Below, piece by piece: positions 1-11,920 of a stretch of DNA of 64,000 nt. Origin of the DNA: Xenopus tropicalis (Eukaryota; Chordata; Amphibia; Anura; Pipidae); contig NC_030685.2 in the NCBI RefSeq assembly GCF_000004195.4, forward strand, positions 56,016,516-56,080,515, written 5' to 3'. Both the position numbers and the translations under genes were made by a program. The notes beneath the pieces were generated by a model. It ran no database searches and had not been told where the DNA came from. It was given only the letters and a program-made list of their open reading frames with translations. Each line of letters starts with the position of its first letter. Within the stretch, counting starts at the first letter, position 1.

Positions 1-2310
1 GTAAGTAGTAGCCAAGTTTCAGCTGTATTACATTGTATCAAACTGTGGACAGTTTTGCATCTATATCAGTGAATGTTTGATTGTACTCTTTATGTCAAAG
101 TAGCTTGCCTCTTAATGGGTAGCAGGCTTTCCGCACCAGAACTGGTCTGAGTTAATGTTCTGCAAATGCCTCTTAAGTTTATCAAAGGATTCATAGATTC
201 AGCGAGGGGACATATGCTGTGTCATTTCAGTTTTTCTAACCAGTATATTGCTAAAGGTTTAGATGGCATTTTTAAAAAGCTGCACTTCCTCAGTGAACAG
301 ACTGAGCTTGCATGCCAACCCACATTACTGGCATATTTAGTGTCATATAACATATCAGTATCTCTGGTCTGTGGCTTTGCAACTGTTGCTACACAGTTCC
401 CAGCAATAAAAAAGGTATAACTGACAGATTAGGCTTGTCGGGCAGAGAGACAGAGCCACACCCTTTATAGTGATTGATTTCCCATTTATGACCATACCAG
501 TGTGTTTGAGCAGAGCAGATGTGAGGTACATTCAACTCTGCACAAAGAGGGCAGGAGCATATGTTATATTAGAGACCAAGACTTTTTAGCCTATGAAAAT
601 GGCCTGTTAAAAAGTTTTTTAGTATGAAGGTGCCTTGAAAGTAGACCATTTATATTAGCATATATCAGTAGAAGCCACCAACAGGCAACGTTTCATATTC
701 CTTTTTGTCACATCCTGATCAGATCAATAAAAGTGTCTGGTACCAGTTTGAACTAGAGCAGAAATATAGCCCTAGTGACTATAAGTCACTGAAATTCAGA
801 ATAGATAATACTAAATTGTAATTGGTACAATAGTAAATTTTGTTGAAGGGCCATTTAAAACAGGACCTTGCAGGAACCAAATGCCTAGAACCACACATCA
901 TTAATCACTGCAATAGCCTGAGGTGCTTGCACTTTCTCACACTGTCATCAAATATATATCAATATATATATTTATATGCACTGCAGATACATCGATACAT
1001 CACAGTATTGCCCACAAATAGGCAAATTAATTATCAGAGACATATAATGTGCATCCAGTTTCTATCTTTTAATATTAATTTACAGAGGGAGCATAGCCTT
1101 CATTAATGGGCAAGCATTGGTTATGTTAGTGAAGGAACAACTAGTCTCCTTTTGTCTATACAGAAACCTAGTTATAAAATGCAAGCACCTGGCCAAGTTT
1201 GAAGAATGTTGTTCCTTCTTAATCTGAATGGAAGAATATTCCCATCTATATACTTGTGTTGCTAAGAGCAAGGTACCCAGCAACAACTTTATCGAGCAAA
1301 GTGGCTATTTTATCCAGCATAGAGAGAACAAAATGATTTTCCACTCCACTTTAATATCCTTATGAATTACAACTATGCTTTGCTTCTGTACTTCTACTAT
1401 CCAGTGCAGTTAATCGCCCATATTTCCTAAGCATTTTAGGTTATATATATATATATAGATGGCATTTACACATCAACAGAATATAGAAGCAGTGGAGTTA
1501 ATTCAAGTAGGTTCTAGGTGAAATGGCCCTTTGCACCCAACGCTTATTCAAGTGAGGATCTCCTGGCGCAAAGTCAGATACCAACCCTTCTGTTTTACTG
1601 TAAAAATACAATGCTAGTTGCTACAGTGTTCTAACTACATATGCATGAAGGCAAACGTGCAGCACAGGAGCAAATCGGCTGCAGTATATCATAGTGAATA
1701 CATTTTTGATTGATATGTATATTTTGAGAGTTTTGCTCTAGAGCTGCCTTTTTTACATTGTGATCTATCACTCCTCATTAAGTAAAAAATGCTGACCATG
1801 GCAATTTTGATATTGGTGGCAATCATTTACAGTATATTTAATGCACTGGCTAAGCAGCAGGGTCATCGGTGGCTGTGCCGTTTCTCATTGTAAGATAACG
1901 ATAAATGCACATCATTTACTAAAACATTTTTGGACAGTGTTCATTTAAGGGTAAACAATTGCCCCTTATAGTGTTTAAATACATTCAGCCCAGCTTCACT
2001 GTGTACCAATTCTGCTTATAATTGCAATACAATAAAGTAAATATTTTTATTTTATTTAAATTGGGCCTGCAAGTATGTAAAGAACCCATTTTCTACTGGG
2101 GAAATGGGTTGGGATTTTAAGGTTCCAGGGTATTGCAGACTCTACTATGAAAACCAGCTGTATTTACTTTTTTATTCAAATGGATTAGTACTTTCTAGGG
2201 TGTGCAAAATGCACTCAGTAATGTAACCTTCAAAGACCAGTGAAATCCACCTCTCAACTTTAGCAAATGGGAAAAATACTGCATCGCCCCCTGTGCTCTG
2301 TTTCCAGGGG
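1..2310. other. Upstream intergenic DNA, nothing recognised
   Basis: AT-rich, with short open frames only and no codon pattern, splice structure or repeat that I recognise. It has a short TA run near 1443-1456. Confidence 0.5.
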
Positions 2311-2320
2311 TGCATAATCC

Positions 2321-2975
2321 TGACCCCCTGCCCAGTAACTATATACCCCTGGGGTATAACCCCCTGCCCAGTAACTATATATCCCTGGGGTATAACCCCC
2401 TGCCCAGTAACTATATATCCCTGGGGTATAACCCCCTGCCCAGTAACTATATATCCCTGGGGTATAACCCCCTGCCCAGTAACTATATACCCCTGGGGTA
2501 TAACCCCCTGCCCAGTAACTATATATCCCTGGGGTATAACCCCCTGCCCAGTAACTATATACCCCTGGGGTATAACCCCCTGCCCAGTAACTATATACCC
2601 CTGGGGTATAACCCCCTGCCCAGTAACTATATACCCCTGGGGTATAACCCCCTGCCCAGTAACTATATATCCCTGGGGTATAACCCCCTGCCCAGTAACT
2701 ATATATCCCTGGGGTATAACCCCTGCCCAGTAACTATATACCCCTGGGGTATAACCCCCTGCCCAGTAACTATATACCCCTGGGGTATAACCCCCTGCCC
2801 AGTAACTATATATCCCTGGGGTATAACCCCCTGCCCAGTAACTATATATCCCTGGGGTATAACCCCCTGCCCAGTAACTATATATCCCTGGGGTATAACC
2901 CCCTGCCCAGTAACTATATATCCCTGGGGTATAACCCCCTGCCCAGTAACTATATATCCCTGGGGTACAGATAAA
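2321..2975. repeat. 36-bp minisatellite, 18 copies
   Basis: Eighteen tandem copies of a 36-bp unit with the core GCCCAGTAACTATATA followed by CCCCTGGGGTATAAC. Unit starts at GCCCAG fall at 2330, 2366, 2402 and so on to 2941; one unit (around 2690-2725) lacks a C and is 35 bp. Copies differ mainly at one C/T site (TATACCCC versus TATATCCC). Each unit carries an odd-centred palindrome, TATACCCCTGGGGTATA. Because 36 is a multiple of 3, long repetitive open frames arise on both strands; these are not genes. Confidence 0.97.
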
Positions 2976-3009
2976 GAGGTGTTCAACGAATGGCTGGTGG
3001 TAGTTAGTT

Positions 3010-3985
3010 TATGTTTTTCAATCCAATTTGCAGATGTACTTGTTGCTGTATAGTGATCGTTTTGCAAAATAAAACTGCTTGTCATGGTCTGAATTCATTT
3101 CTTTATTTCCACCTTCTTATACACAATTTGGTTTGTGCTCTTGGCAGGGGCGGACCAAGTCAACCGGGGCCCCAGGCAATCCGGTCGGCCACCTTACCTG
3201 CATATTAAAAGGTCACTACTGCCTACAGAAAAAGGCCTTGTATATCTTCAGGTGCCTACAGGCACAGGCATTTTGGCCCCTTAAGCCACCACACTGCTAA
3301 TTATGCCCACAATATGCCACACCCATTCTCCACCCCCTGAATGTTCCCAGAATGCCTGGATACTAAATGTGTGGTTCAGTGCTAACTTCATGTTCAATAC
3401 CACTAGAAAGCACAGCAGTATAAATGCAGTGCCAGGTTCTGTAAGTTTGGGCCTGGTGAATTTGGGTCCTTGGACATGAGGAAAGCTTCTTCAGCACCTA
3501 CTGCTGCAGAAGGATTAAGGACAATGACCAAATCAGGGAACTGTGCAAGAGCAGGAAAAATTCAATATCGTATTACAAAGAAATCCAGTGTAATAAAGTA
3601 AAAAATATGTGCACATGGCCCAGACCTTCAGCATAGGGAGCAAATACAGGAAAATTACTGGAAAAATGTAAACTGTTGTCAAAGCTTATCCTGATTCAAC
3701 TCCCTAATCTGTGGTTCATGCCCCCTGATAAATTTAGGCTAGTGCAACATGTGCACCTTGGCTAGAATGTAAATCGCCTGTGGGATGGCATACGTGGTGC
3801 CGCAATTTGCCGAAATCGCCCCTTAGGTACATGCCTAACACCCCTTATTAATCTGTCTGTACGTACATTTAAAGGTACTTTATATATTTGTTTATGTAAA
3901 CAAGTTGTATGCAGCAGTGGGTGCAACCTCCAACAGGGTGGTAGAACACAACATTGCATAGCAAGAGAAGAGCTATATAGTACAA
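3010..3985. other. Intergenic, nothing firm
   Basis: No gene seen. A CAGGGGCGGACC sequence near 3147 looks like the terminus of a hAT-like repeat, but I did not find a matching second end or duplication. Confidence 0.3.
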
Positions 3986-3988
3986 TAT

Positions 3989-4153
3989 CCCCCATGTGTA
4001 ATAAAAGCATATGTTTGCCCAGGAGCAGTAATCCACAGCAACCAATCAGTAGTTTGTTTTTAAACAGGTGACAAGTAAATGCTACCTGCTGATTGGTTAC
4101 TATGGGTTAATGCTCCTGGGCAAACTTAGTGCCTTTTATTACATGACCCCCTA
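3989..4153. repeat. Foldback (inverted-repeat) element
   Basis: Two long inverted arms, about 3989-4053 and 4092-4153. The left arm reads TTTGCCCAGGAGCAGTAATC then CAACCAATCAG. The right arm carries the complement, CTGATTGGTTACTATGGGTT then GCTCCTGGGCAAAC. Outer parts (GTGTAATAAAAG versus CTTTTATTACATGA) also pair. The structure is that of a MITE-like foldback. Confidence 0.8.
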
Positions 4154-4159
4154 ATGATT

Positions 4160-7100
4160 TTAGTGAATTGCTGACAAACAGGAATCAGCTGTTATTAATA
4201 TTTCTTTTTCACAAATAAATGATCAAAGACACGTCTTTCAAAGGCATGGTCAGACCAATATAGTCTACGAGTATACATTAAGTATTTAATATTTTTTATA
4301 CATTTTAGACCAATGGTACACATGTAAAAAATCTTGACACTCACGAAAGTGATTAATAACTCCCAGGGCAGCCAACAAAATGCTCAGATTCTCTCCCCAG
4401 TCAATTTTAACAGCCTTCATCTATAATTGTGGTTGATTGGAACAAAATATTCGTTATCAGGTTTTTGAGCAACAAAAGCCTGACGTGGGTGCACCTGCAG
4501 GCCATTGGCTTTTAAATAAATTGGAAGTGATTCTAAGTGCTTTATCACCTGCCCATGGGAGTTATTTAAGCCTTAGCTTCCACTGGATGCAGGGAGTTCT
4601 CATGGGACAATGACAATTTATTTAGATCCTACACAATCTATTCAATCTGGCAGCTCCCAGTGGTGCCATTTTGCTCAGCACGGTACAAGCCAATAAGGAA
4701 ACACTCTCCAAAATGAGCATTCTCTAAAGATCAGGACAGGGTAGAAGAAAGGCAGTGATAACATCTAATTGAATGTACTCACTTGATGTGGGGACAGCTG
4801 GGTTTGCAGTAGATGTTGGAAACCAAATTATACACTTCATAAAAATTAAAGGTGAGGATGGTGACATGAAGCATGTGGAAAAGAAGAATAATATGGGAGC
4901 CAAAATTTCTTTTGAACAAACACAATGCCATGTTACTATGTATTTAATATTTTGAAAACAAGTCCAGTAAAACCAGATTCTAGCAATGACAAAGAACAGA
5001 CAAATGTATGAAATTGGAAGCGTCAAGCAAAGTTTTCCTTCATAAAGCTCTTACCAATTCTAATTTCTTGGTCAAGCAGGGTCAAGAAGAGCTGACAAGT
5101 AGGATTATTTTAAAGCAGCAAATAACAGCTTTCTATAGACATGTTGTACACGTGACCACTACACTTTTAATAATATAAGCAACTCTGTTTAGCATTGGAC
5201 CCTTTGTGATACTCTCTTCTTTGTATTTTCATTGGGGCACAAACTAGAGCTTAGGCCAATTATGAGGAGATATGGACTACCTAAACAGCTTGAAAGTAGA
5301 AACCAATATTATCATTACTGTTTTGTAACATGAGAGTCCAGCAGCTAAGAGGCTGTCGTGCAGGGGCTTTACATATAATTATTGTGAAAGGCCTCCAAAT
5401 CTGCTAGTGGATTTCCAACCTACAGTATTTCTAGGTCTATATAATAAAAACAGAGGATTTACTTAACTGTATTTTCTTTGCTAAATGTGATTGATAAATA
5501 CACTTAATTTGTTTTTTGTAGCTTTATAACAGAAAAGACATAAGGGCTCATTTACGTATGGGTGGGCCCAAGAGATGGAGAGGTAAGGCACACATAATGG
5601 TTCCCTTAAGCATCATATGCTTGCTCCTACCCATAGCATATTGCTTATTGTGCTCTGCACCTTGTACTGAACTGAAAAGTGTGCCAAAGAGGGCAGTGAT
5701 GAGTGGGGTTAGGGAGCCCTGTATTTAAGCATGAATTAACAGTCCGGCACAAGTCATTCATCTATTTTATTTTATTTTATACAGAAGAGAAAGAAGTAAA
5801 TGATCTGCTGCCCACTAACTTTCTTCAAAACCTATAATTATATCTTTTCAAAACAGTAACATAAATAGCAAAGCTTGTAGATGTCACACAAGTGATAAAA
5901 CACCCCAGTGCAGCACTGAATAGAGTGTCCTGCTTGAAAGGAATATAACCTAGAGTAGTGATACCAGTTCTGTGAGGTTATTTAGCGCTCTCAGGATGAA
6001 AGGCATTATTTTCATGTTTCTGAGGATTATTTCTCATAATCCATTGTTCTTCCCTCTCTATGTATGTTTTTCACTGTAATCACTCTTTTTCTCGCTGCCC
6101 CATCCTCCCCCTTACAGGCTCTTTCTGTGCTGCTCTTAATATGACTACAGCCAGTGGCAGCTCAGCCCTAGCAACCCGTCTCTCTCACAAGCAGCCACAC
6201 TCTGCTCTATGGCTTTTATTTTTAATTAAATATCAGGCTGATGAATCGTAAGGCTTTTCATCCCACATATGCCACTTACTGACTGCAGGGAGAAAAGGTG
6301 TTTTCTTTATATTTTTTTATTACTCGAGATTTAATAGTAAATATATATTCTGGTTTCGAAAACACATCAGTGAGAATAACATATATAAAGTTCCCATTCT
6401 TATTTTCAGTAAAACATTTGAATGTGTCATAAAAGCAAAAATGACAGAGCTCATTTTATAACTGTACAGTTCACTCTAACGTAACACCGGAACCCACAAG
6501 CATTTCAGCGTTGCACCTTGTTAAATAATGTGTTTATATATTACTGTGTTAACAGGCTTAATCTTCATAAAGTGGCAATGTACATAGCAGGAAACTCCCC
6601 CTTAGGGAACTCCTCCTACCAATTTTTAGAGCAACCCCCCCCCCGCTAAAACTGCCAGGGATTATCATATCTCCACCCATAGTTTGCAATGAGTTGATTT
6701 TATGATCTATGATCAATGAGCTTCTGTAAATAGTATATATCCCTGCTACATAATAGCAACTTGTATTTTTACAAAGGGGTGCCAAATTCCCACCCCTGGG
6801 AACACTGCATGCAGAGTATGTCTTATGGTTCTTTCAGTTATAAAATACTGAGCAATATTGTCACTAGAGGGTGTAAGACTAGGTTAACCTATTCTTGGTA
6901 CTGTCTCTGAGTGGATTTCATTTATACTAGACCTTTCTTTTATAACAATTCTTCCTGAGACCTTTGCAATAGTTGAGGTTTTTTTTAAACAATAGAATCA
7001 GATATCCTGTACTATGTGACACTATTTGTGATTTGAAATGCAGTCCCGTTGCCCTAAGAGGCCAAGATTTAGGTCTAAATGCTCAGCTTTGGGGTCAGCC

Positions 7101-7775
7101 TCTGAAATTAAAAGCTCACAGTTTGTTCCAAAATCCTGAAAATCAACCCGTGGCAAAGCAATGTGGAATTCAGTTACAGAACTGACCACTCAGTGCATGC
7201 AGCTAATTTATTCTGGAGCTGGTCTGGAGATGTAACTATGGCAACTCTGTGAGTCAGACACAGGCAGTCAGTTAGTAGAAGGCAGCCTTGTTCCCATGGG
7301 CACAGATAAAGATGCAGAAAATGGCTACAGGTTGAATATAAAAGAGCAAATCAGAAGGAAAACATTTTGGATGGAATGAAATAATGTATTATTCTCTTTA
7401 TTTAACCCAGACTTTGCTTTTTTCATGATTACATGCTGGGAAGAGACTGCTAGTGGAAATTAGTTTAGTGACAGTACAATGTACTGACTGTAGAATCAAG
7501 TCTTTCCCACTTACTGAAAAATGTTGTACTGTATGTCTCTCATTGCAGAAACCAGGGTAAATGAGAAGTAGTTGCCTCAGGAGCCCTCCTTACATGTGGT
7601 TAGGGGCCTTAAATATGAATATAAAAATAATTCCCTGTAGAGTCTGTAGAGGGACAAAACTTGTCTTTTCATATGGTATCCCATAGCAGGGCCACAACTT
7701 TATATTCTGAGTTCTTCTTGGAGTTACTGTAGGTGCTACTTACCTTGAAGAGTGTGATCCAGACAGAGCTTGGTC
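4160..7775. other. Intergenic, nothing recognised
   Basis: AT-rich single-copy-looking sequence with short spurious frames only. A poly-C run lies at about 6637-6647. Confidence 0.4.
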
Positions 7776-7779
7776 TTTT

Positions 7780-7892
7780 CAGTCCATATATATGGATATA
7801 TATGACGATCCTATACGGATCGAAACGCGTAGACCTTTTGATGTAATAAATTGTTCTATTTTTATATTTTTTCCGTGAGTGCTTTCTATGAG

Positions 7893-7939
<47 letters not shown>

Positions 7940-8160
7940 ACTGTATATATAGATATATACCATAGTAAAAAAGGGGCACACACCATAAAAATCCGTAAAT
8001 GCTTGGGTGCCAAGTATGGATATCAAAACATAACCGAGGAATGGACACAGCACTCACAGAACTTCGTAATGAAACAAAAATAATACTTTATTAGTGCAGA
8101 ATTGTCGGTCACATAACCTGGACCTTTCTCAAGATGCCTCAACAGTGTACAGCCCCCATT
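7780..8160. repeat. Interspersed repeat with GAAACGCGT hairpin motif and TA microsatellite
   Basis: Contains the hairpin GATCC-TATAC-GGATC (7807-7821) immediately followed by GAAACGCGT, a motif I associate with a common frog interspersed repeat. A (TA)n run at about 7899-7934 follows, then a sequence starting CAGCACTCACAGAACTTCGT that recalls the other end of such elements. Family assignment is uncertain; Penelope-like is one possibility. Confidence 0.5.
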
Positions 8161-8649
8161 TAAATACCCTGGATTAAAAAACTGGTGCCAATTCCAACAT
8201 ATTCCTCAACATTTTACAGATATTATACATCAATCCCATCAGTCCCTACCCAAGTAAAGTTTACAATCTAAGGTTCCTATCACACCATTTCCACAATGCT
8301 GGGTATTGCGCTACATCTCTCAGACACCACCATAGTGTGTATTGTAGGTTAATAATACTTGATTCAGGGCTATTTTCCATTTGTTTTCTCAATTTGTGAA
8401 GTGGGTCCTCTTGTTTCATGCCAGCCCTGTCTATTGAACCACATCACTTTTTCTTGCTATGCTTATAACCTTTCCAGCTGCAACACCACATTTTTTTTAT
8501 AATAGCCAAATGTTATTCTTTAACTGGTATGTATTTCCTTTATCTGCTTTAATCTTTGTGATTATGACAGGGACTAATTGCATGAGTGGCACCAAATGTT
8601 TTGGGAAAGTGCCATATATCACATGGATATTTAAGGCATTAACCCCTTC

Positions 8650-9705
8650 ATTAACAGTTGAAACTGAGACTCTAATATCTAACTGCCTCCTAGCTATCTC
8701 CAATTGGATGAATCAACGCCACCTCAAACTAAACCTAACAAAAACTGGACTAATGATCTTTCCGACTAAGCCTGGTCCTACTCCCCCCTTTTCTATCTCT
8801 ATTGATGGCATACTCATCAACCCTGTTGGCTCGGCACTTTGTTTGGCAGTGATCTTTGATGCTTGTCTCTCCTTCTCTGACCATATTAACACCACTTTCA
8901 AAACCTGTCACTTTTACTTACGCAATATTGCCAAAATCCGTCCCTTTCTTTCTACTGCAACAGCTAGGCTGCTCATGCATGCTCTCATCCTATCCCGACT
9001 TGACTACTGTAACCTTCTACTAACCGGCCTCCCTAACTTCCATCTTTCCCCCCTACAGTCTATATTAAATACTGCTGCCAGAATTCTCCTCCTCTCATCC
9101 AGGAGAGTTCAGGCCATTTCACTGCTAAAGTCCTTATTGTGGCTTCCTATTAACAATATCTTACAAATTCCTTCTCTTAACCTTTAAAGCCCTCCATTCC
9201 CCTGCCCCTCACTACATCTCTACCCTTGTGTCTCCATACATTCCTGGCCGACTCCATCGTTCCTCGCAGAGCAGCCACTTGGTTGCGCCCCCCCACTACT
9301 ACTACTGCTTCCTGCCTTAAACCTTTCTGCCTTGCTGCCCCTTACATTTGGAATGCCCTCCCTGATTTCCTCCGTAGGGAATCCTCCCTCATTTTTTTTA
9401 AACTTGATCTGGGAACTAGCACTTTTTTTGCAGTGTCACCCACCGTGACCTACAGCACTTATATTTGCCTATTTGTGTCTGTAAGTTACCCTCCCATCTA
9501 GACTGCAAGCTCTACAGAGCAGGGACCTCCATCCATCCTCTTGTTTCTTTGACTCTTAACTTATTGCAACTGTACCTTGTATTTATTTGTATTTATTGTT
9601 ATACTTTGTATTTATTTCTTATTATTTTAATAACCCCGTTTGTATTAATCTATTCTACTTTACAGCACTGTTTACATAAGTAGCACTTTATAAATAAAGA
9701 TATTT
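8650..9705 (+). mobile_element. L2-clade LINE, 5'-truncated 3' end
   Basis: The 3' part of a non-LTR retrotransposon: the end of the reverse transcriptase, the C-terminal coding region, and a 3' UTR ending in the typical GCACTTTATAAATAAAGATA. The coding part carries SNWMNQRHLKLNLTKTGLM, FSDHINTTFKTCHFYLRNIA and LILSRLDYCNLLLTGLP, all hallmark L2-type residues. The frame is broken after 9186 and resumes in another frame with APYIWNALPDFLRRESS. No YADD catalytic segment remains. It is an inactive fragment. Confidence 0.85.
8656..9186 (+). pseudogene. L2 LINE ORF2 C-terminal fragment
   Basis: Open stretch encoding ETETLISNCLLAISNWMN through LQSILNTAARILLL. This is the segment downstream of the RT palm in L2-type ORF2 (WM-x-QRHLKLN, then LDYCNxLLxGLP). 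The upstream catalytic domain is missing and the frame shifts after 9186, so no functional product is expected. Confidence 0.8.
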
Positions 9706-11559
9706 GTATATACAGGGCATATAAAAAAGCTGTGTATTTATTATACCTGAGCCAGCAAGTGTGGGGTGTTGTTGTTATGCATTTATTGGTATGTGGCAAT
9801 CCGGTTTAATGTCTTTGCTGCTAGAACAGCAGATCCAATATCCACTGAGAATACCCAAGATGAATTACACTCCTTTCTGAATGTCTGTTGGGTCTAGTGA
9901 ATTCCTTATTTATAGACAGAGATGCATTATGTTTCCCTTAGTATTATATTTGACTTTGTCACCAACCACTGTGATAAATAGGTCCCTGAGCTAGTTACAG
10001 TGTATGTGTTCTTGCTTTTAAGCACATCACTAACCCCCTATTAGATTTAATGGGATAAATAATTTTTCCTTTTAATTAATAATCATATTCCTAATTCAGT
10101 TATTACTGTGCAAAATTCTATAACAAGAGTTGTTTCACACTACTAGCAGACAATAAATTTGACTCAACAAAAGTGAAGGCAAATAACTGGCCTTGGGCAC
10201 AATCATGTAGGGAGAGTACAGATATTGACCAAGACTCTGACATCTGAATATATGCAGTGACGTGACTCTATTGGAGGCTGAAACCCCAAATGGTTTCTAT
10301 TGCCTTTCCTGGCTATGATTTAAGTCCTTACTGAGTTTCCATAAAAAGGGACATTTTAACCCAACTATAATGCCGGCAGCAGAATTTCAATAATGTAATA
10401 GTGTAAGCTATTAAGATTTCCTTGCAAATGAATGATTTGACATGAAATATGACTGTAGAGCTGTCTCTAAAGGCAAGGTCAACAGGACAGGGTAACTTGT
10501 AATTGTCTAGATATTAACTACAATTTCCAGCACATTGCTGATGGCTGGTAAGCATAATAAGATTAAAGCAGGTGAGGCAAAGCAGAGTTGATTGGGATGG
10601 CAAAAAGAATATTATATAAAATGTATCTTCTGCAACTGTGACTTTTTTTAAGCATTATAAGTAAATGAAAACAGTGTTAGATCTGCAAGAGAGAAAGGCA
10701 TCGCAGTACCCTAAATATCAAGCAATTAGTGAAGTGCGCTCACACCTGTATTGCTTCTGTTTGTGTGAATTGGGGGCCGGAGTGTTAATGGAAATATCTT
10801 AGATTATGTCTCTCCTGGGAGTCACACCTCTCAGTGCAGATTTGCTTCCAAGGCCTTATCCTTATATGTGTGACATTTATATCTGGAGCCCGAGCACATG
10901 ATACATAAGTAAAGAGGCTTCTTAAAACTGAGTATATTATGCCCCTTGGTTTTCTATAAAAATTAAAAACAACAAGAATAAGAGAAAACGATTTCTGCAA
11001 GCTGAATGCTTTATTACTTTCTTGCTCAAACATTTGCCTTAGTAATAGGGCAGACAAGAGAACTGTCAGTGATCCTCCTACAGCCTGTATGTGTTAGAAT
11101 AGTTCTTACTAATCAGTATTCTGATACGATAAAGCAGGGAGAAAGAAATTAATATTCGGTTATGGAAAATAAAAGTCTTTTTACACAATGTGGCTCCCTA
11201 TAAACTTAGGCTACTAAAACAAATCAGAGACAGGGATGGCCAATATAAATAGAGGGCACTCACTGATGAGGGCTGCTGAGGCTTGTATGGCATTGAAGTA
11301 TTGGCACCTAGGCAATGCTTGGTGTGGGAATACAGGTTGATCCAGCCCCTTTGGTTCCCCATTATATTTAGTTTTTTTTTTTTTTTCATGTGATAGCTTT
11401 CACTAATAGCACAATAAGTGGCAGGCATCCTAAGAATCCTTAATAAAATCATATTTTTATTTTAATAAACGTGGAAAGGGTGCAAAACAGCAGTGATTTC
11501 TATAAGCAGTGTAGGTTTGCGCCTGTACAAAGGGTATTTGCATAGTTTATTTACCCAGT
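9706..11559. other. Intergenic DNA upstream of the unc80 promoter
   Basis: No gene, RNA or repeat recognised. A short T-run lies near 11371-11386. It may hold cis-regulatory sequence for unc80, but nothing specific can be read. Confidence 0.4.
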
Positions 11560-11828
11560 ATGCCAGACTTGTACAAAGCCAATGATGTATCCGGCCGTGC
11601 GTGTAATGAGTAGGGCAATGATGTGAGTGGCCAGACTGCTCGCCCGGTAGCCAATTCCTGCTGCAGTACCGGCCTCGGCCGCCGCTGCTGGGGCGCTGTC
11701 CACAAGAGGTGGTGCTGAAAGGGAAAGCGACTGCCAGGAGCAGACATCTTCCCGAGCAGGATCCAGGCAGCGAGCAGTGCCGGCGGTACGGGGGGCAGCG
11801 GGGCAACAGGGGAGCCCCAACTCCCGAG
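11560..11828 (+). promoter_or_regulatory. unc80: CpG-rich promoter-proximal region / 5' UTR of unc80
   Basis: About 270 bp immediately before the start codon is clearly richer in G+C and CpG than the surrounding AT-rich DNA (for example CCGGCCGTGCG, CGCCCGGTAG, CTCGGCCGCCGC). This fits a CpG-island promoter and 5' UTR for a neuronal gene. I see no convincing TATA box, and the transcription start cannot be placed from sequence. The block continues through exon 1. Confidence 0.6.
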
Positions 11829-11920
11829 ATGGTGAAGCGCAAGAGCTCCGAGGGGCAGGAGCAGGAGCGGCCAAGAGGGATCCCCCTCGCAATCCAGATC
11901 TTTTTGTGGAGACAAACCAG
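11829..11920 (+). CDS. unc80: unc80 exon 1 (start codon)
   Basis: Encodes residues 1-30 plus two bases of codon 31, starting MVKRKSSEGQEQ and ending FLWRQT. The ATG was chosen because the N terminus matches vertebrate UNC80 and it lies in the CpG-rich block. The donor is CCAG|GTACGT. The split codon (AG + T, Ser) is completed by exon 2. Confidence 0.95.

Noticed and set aside
2321..2975. CRISPR-like array
   Set aside because: Units are contiguous repeats without unique spacers, and the genome is a vertebrate.
2293..3085. Long repetitive open frames on both strands (up to 247 codons)
   Set aside because: Artefact of a 36-bp tandem repeat whose length is a multiple of three; no start context or conservation expected.
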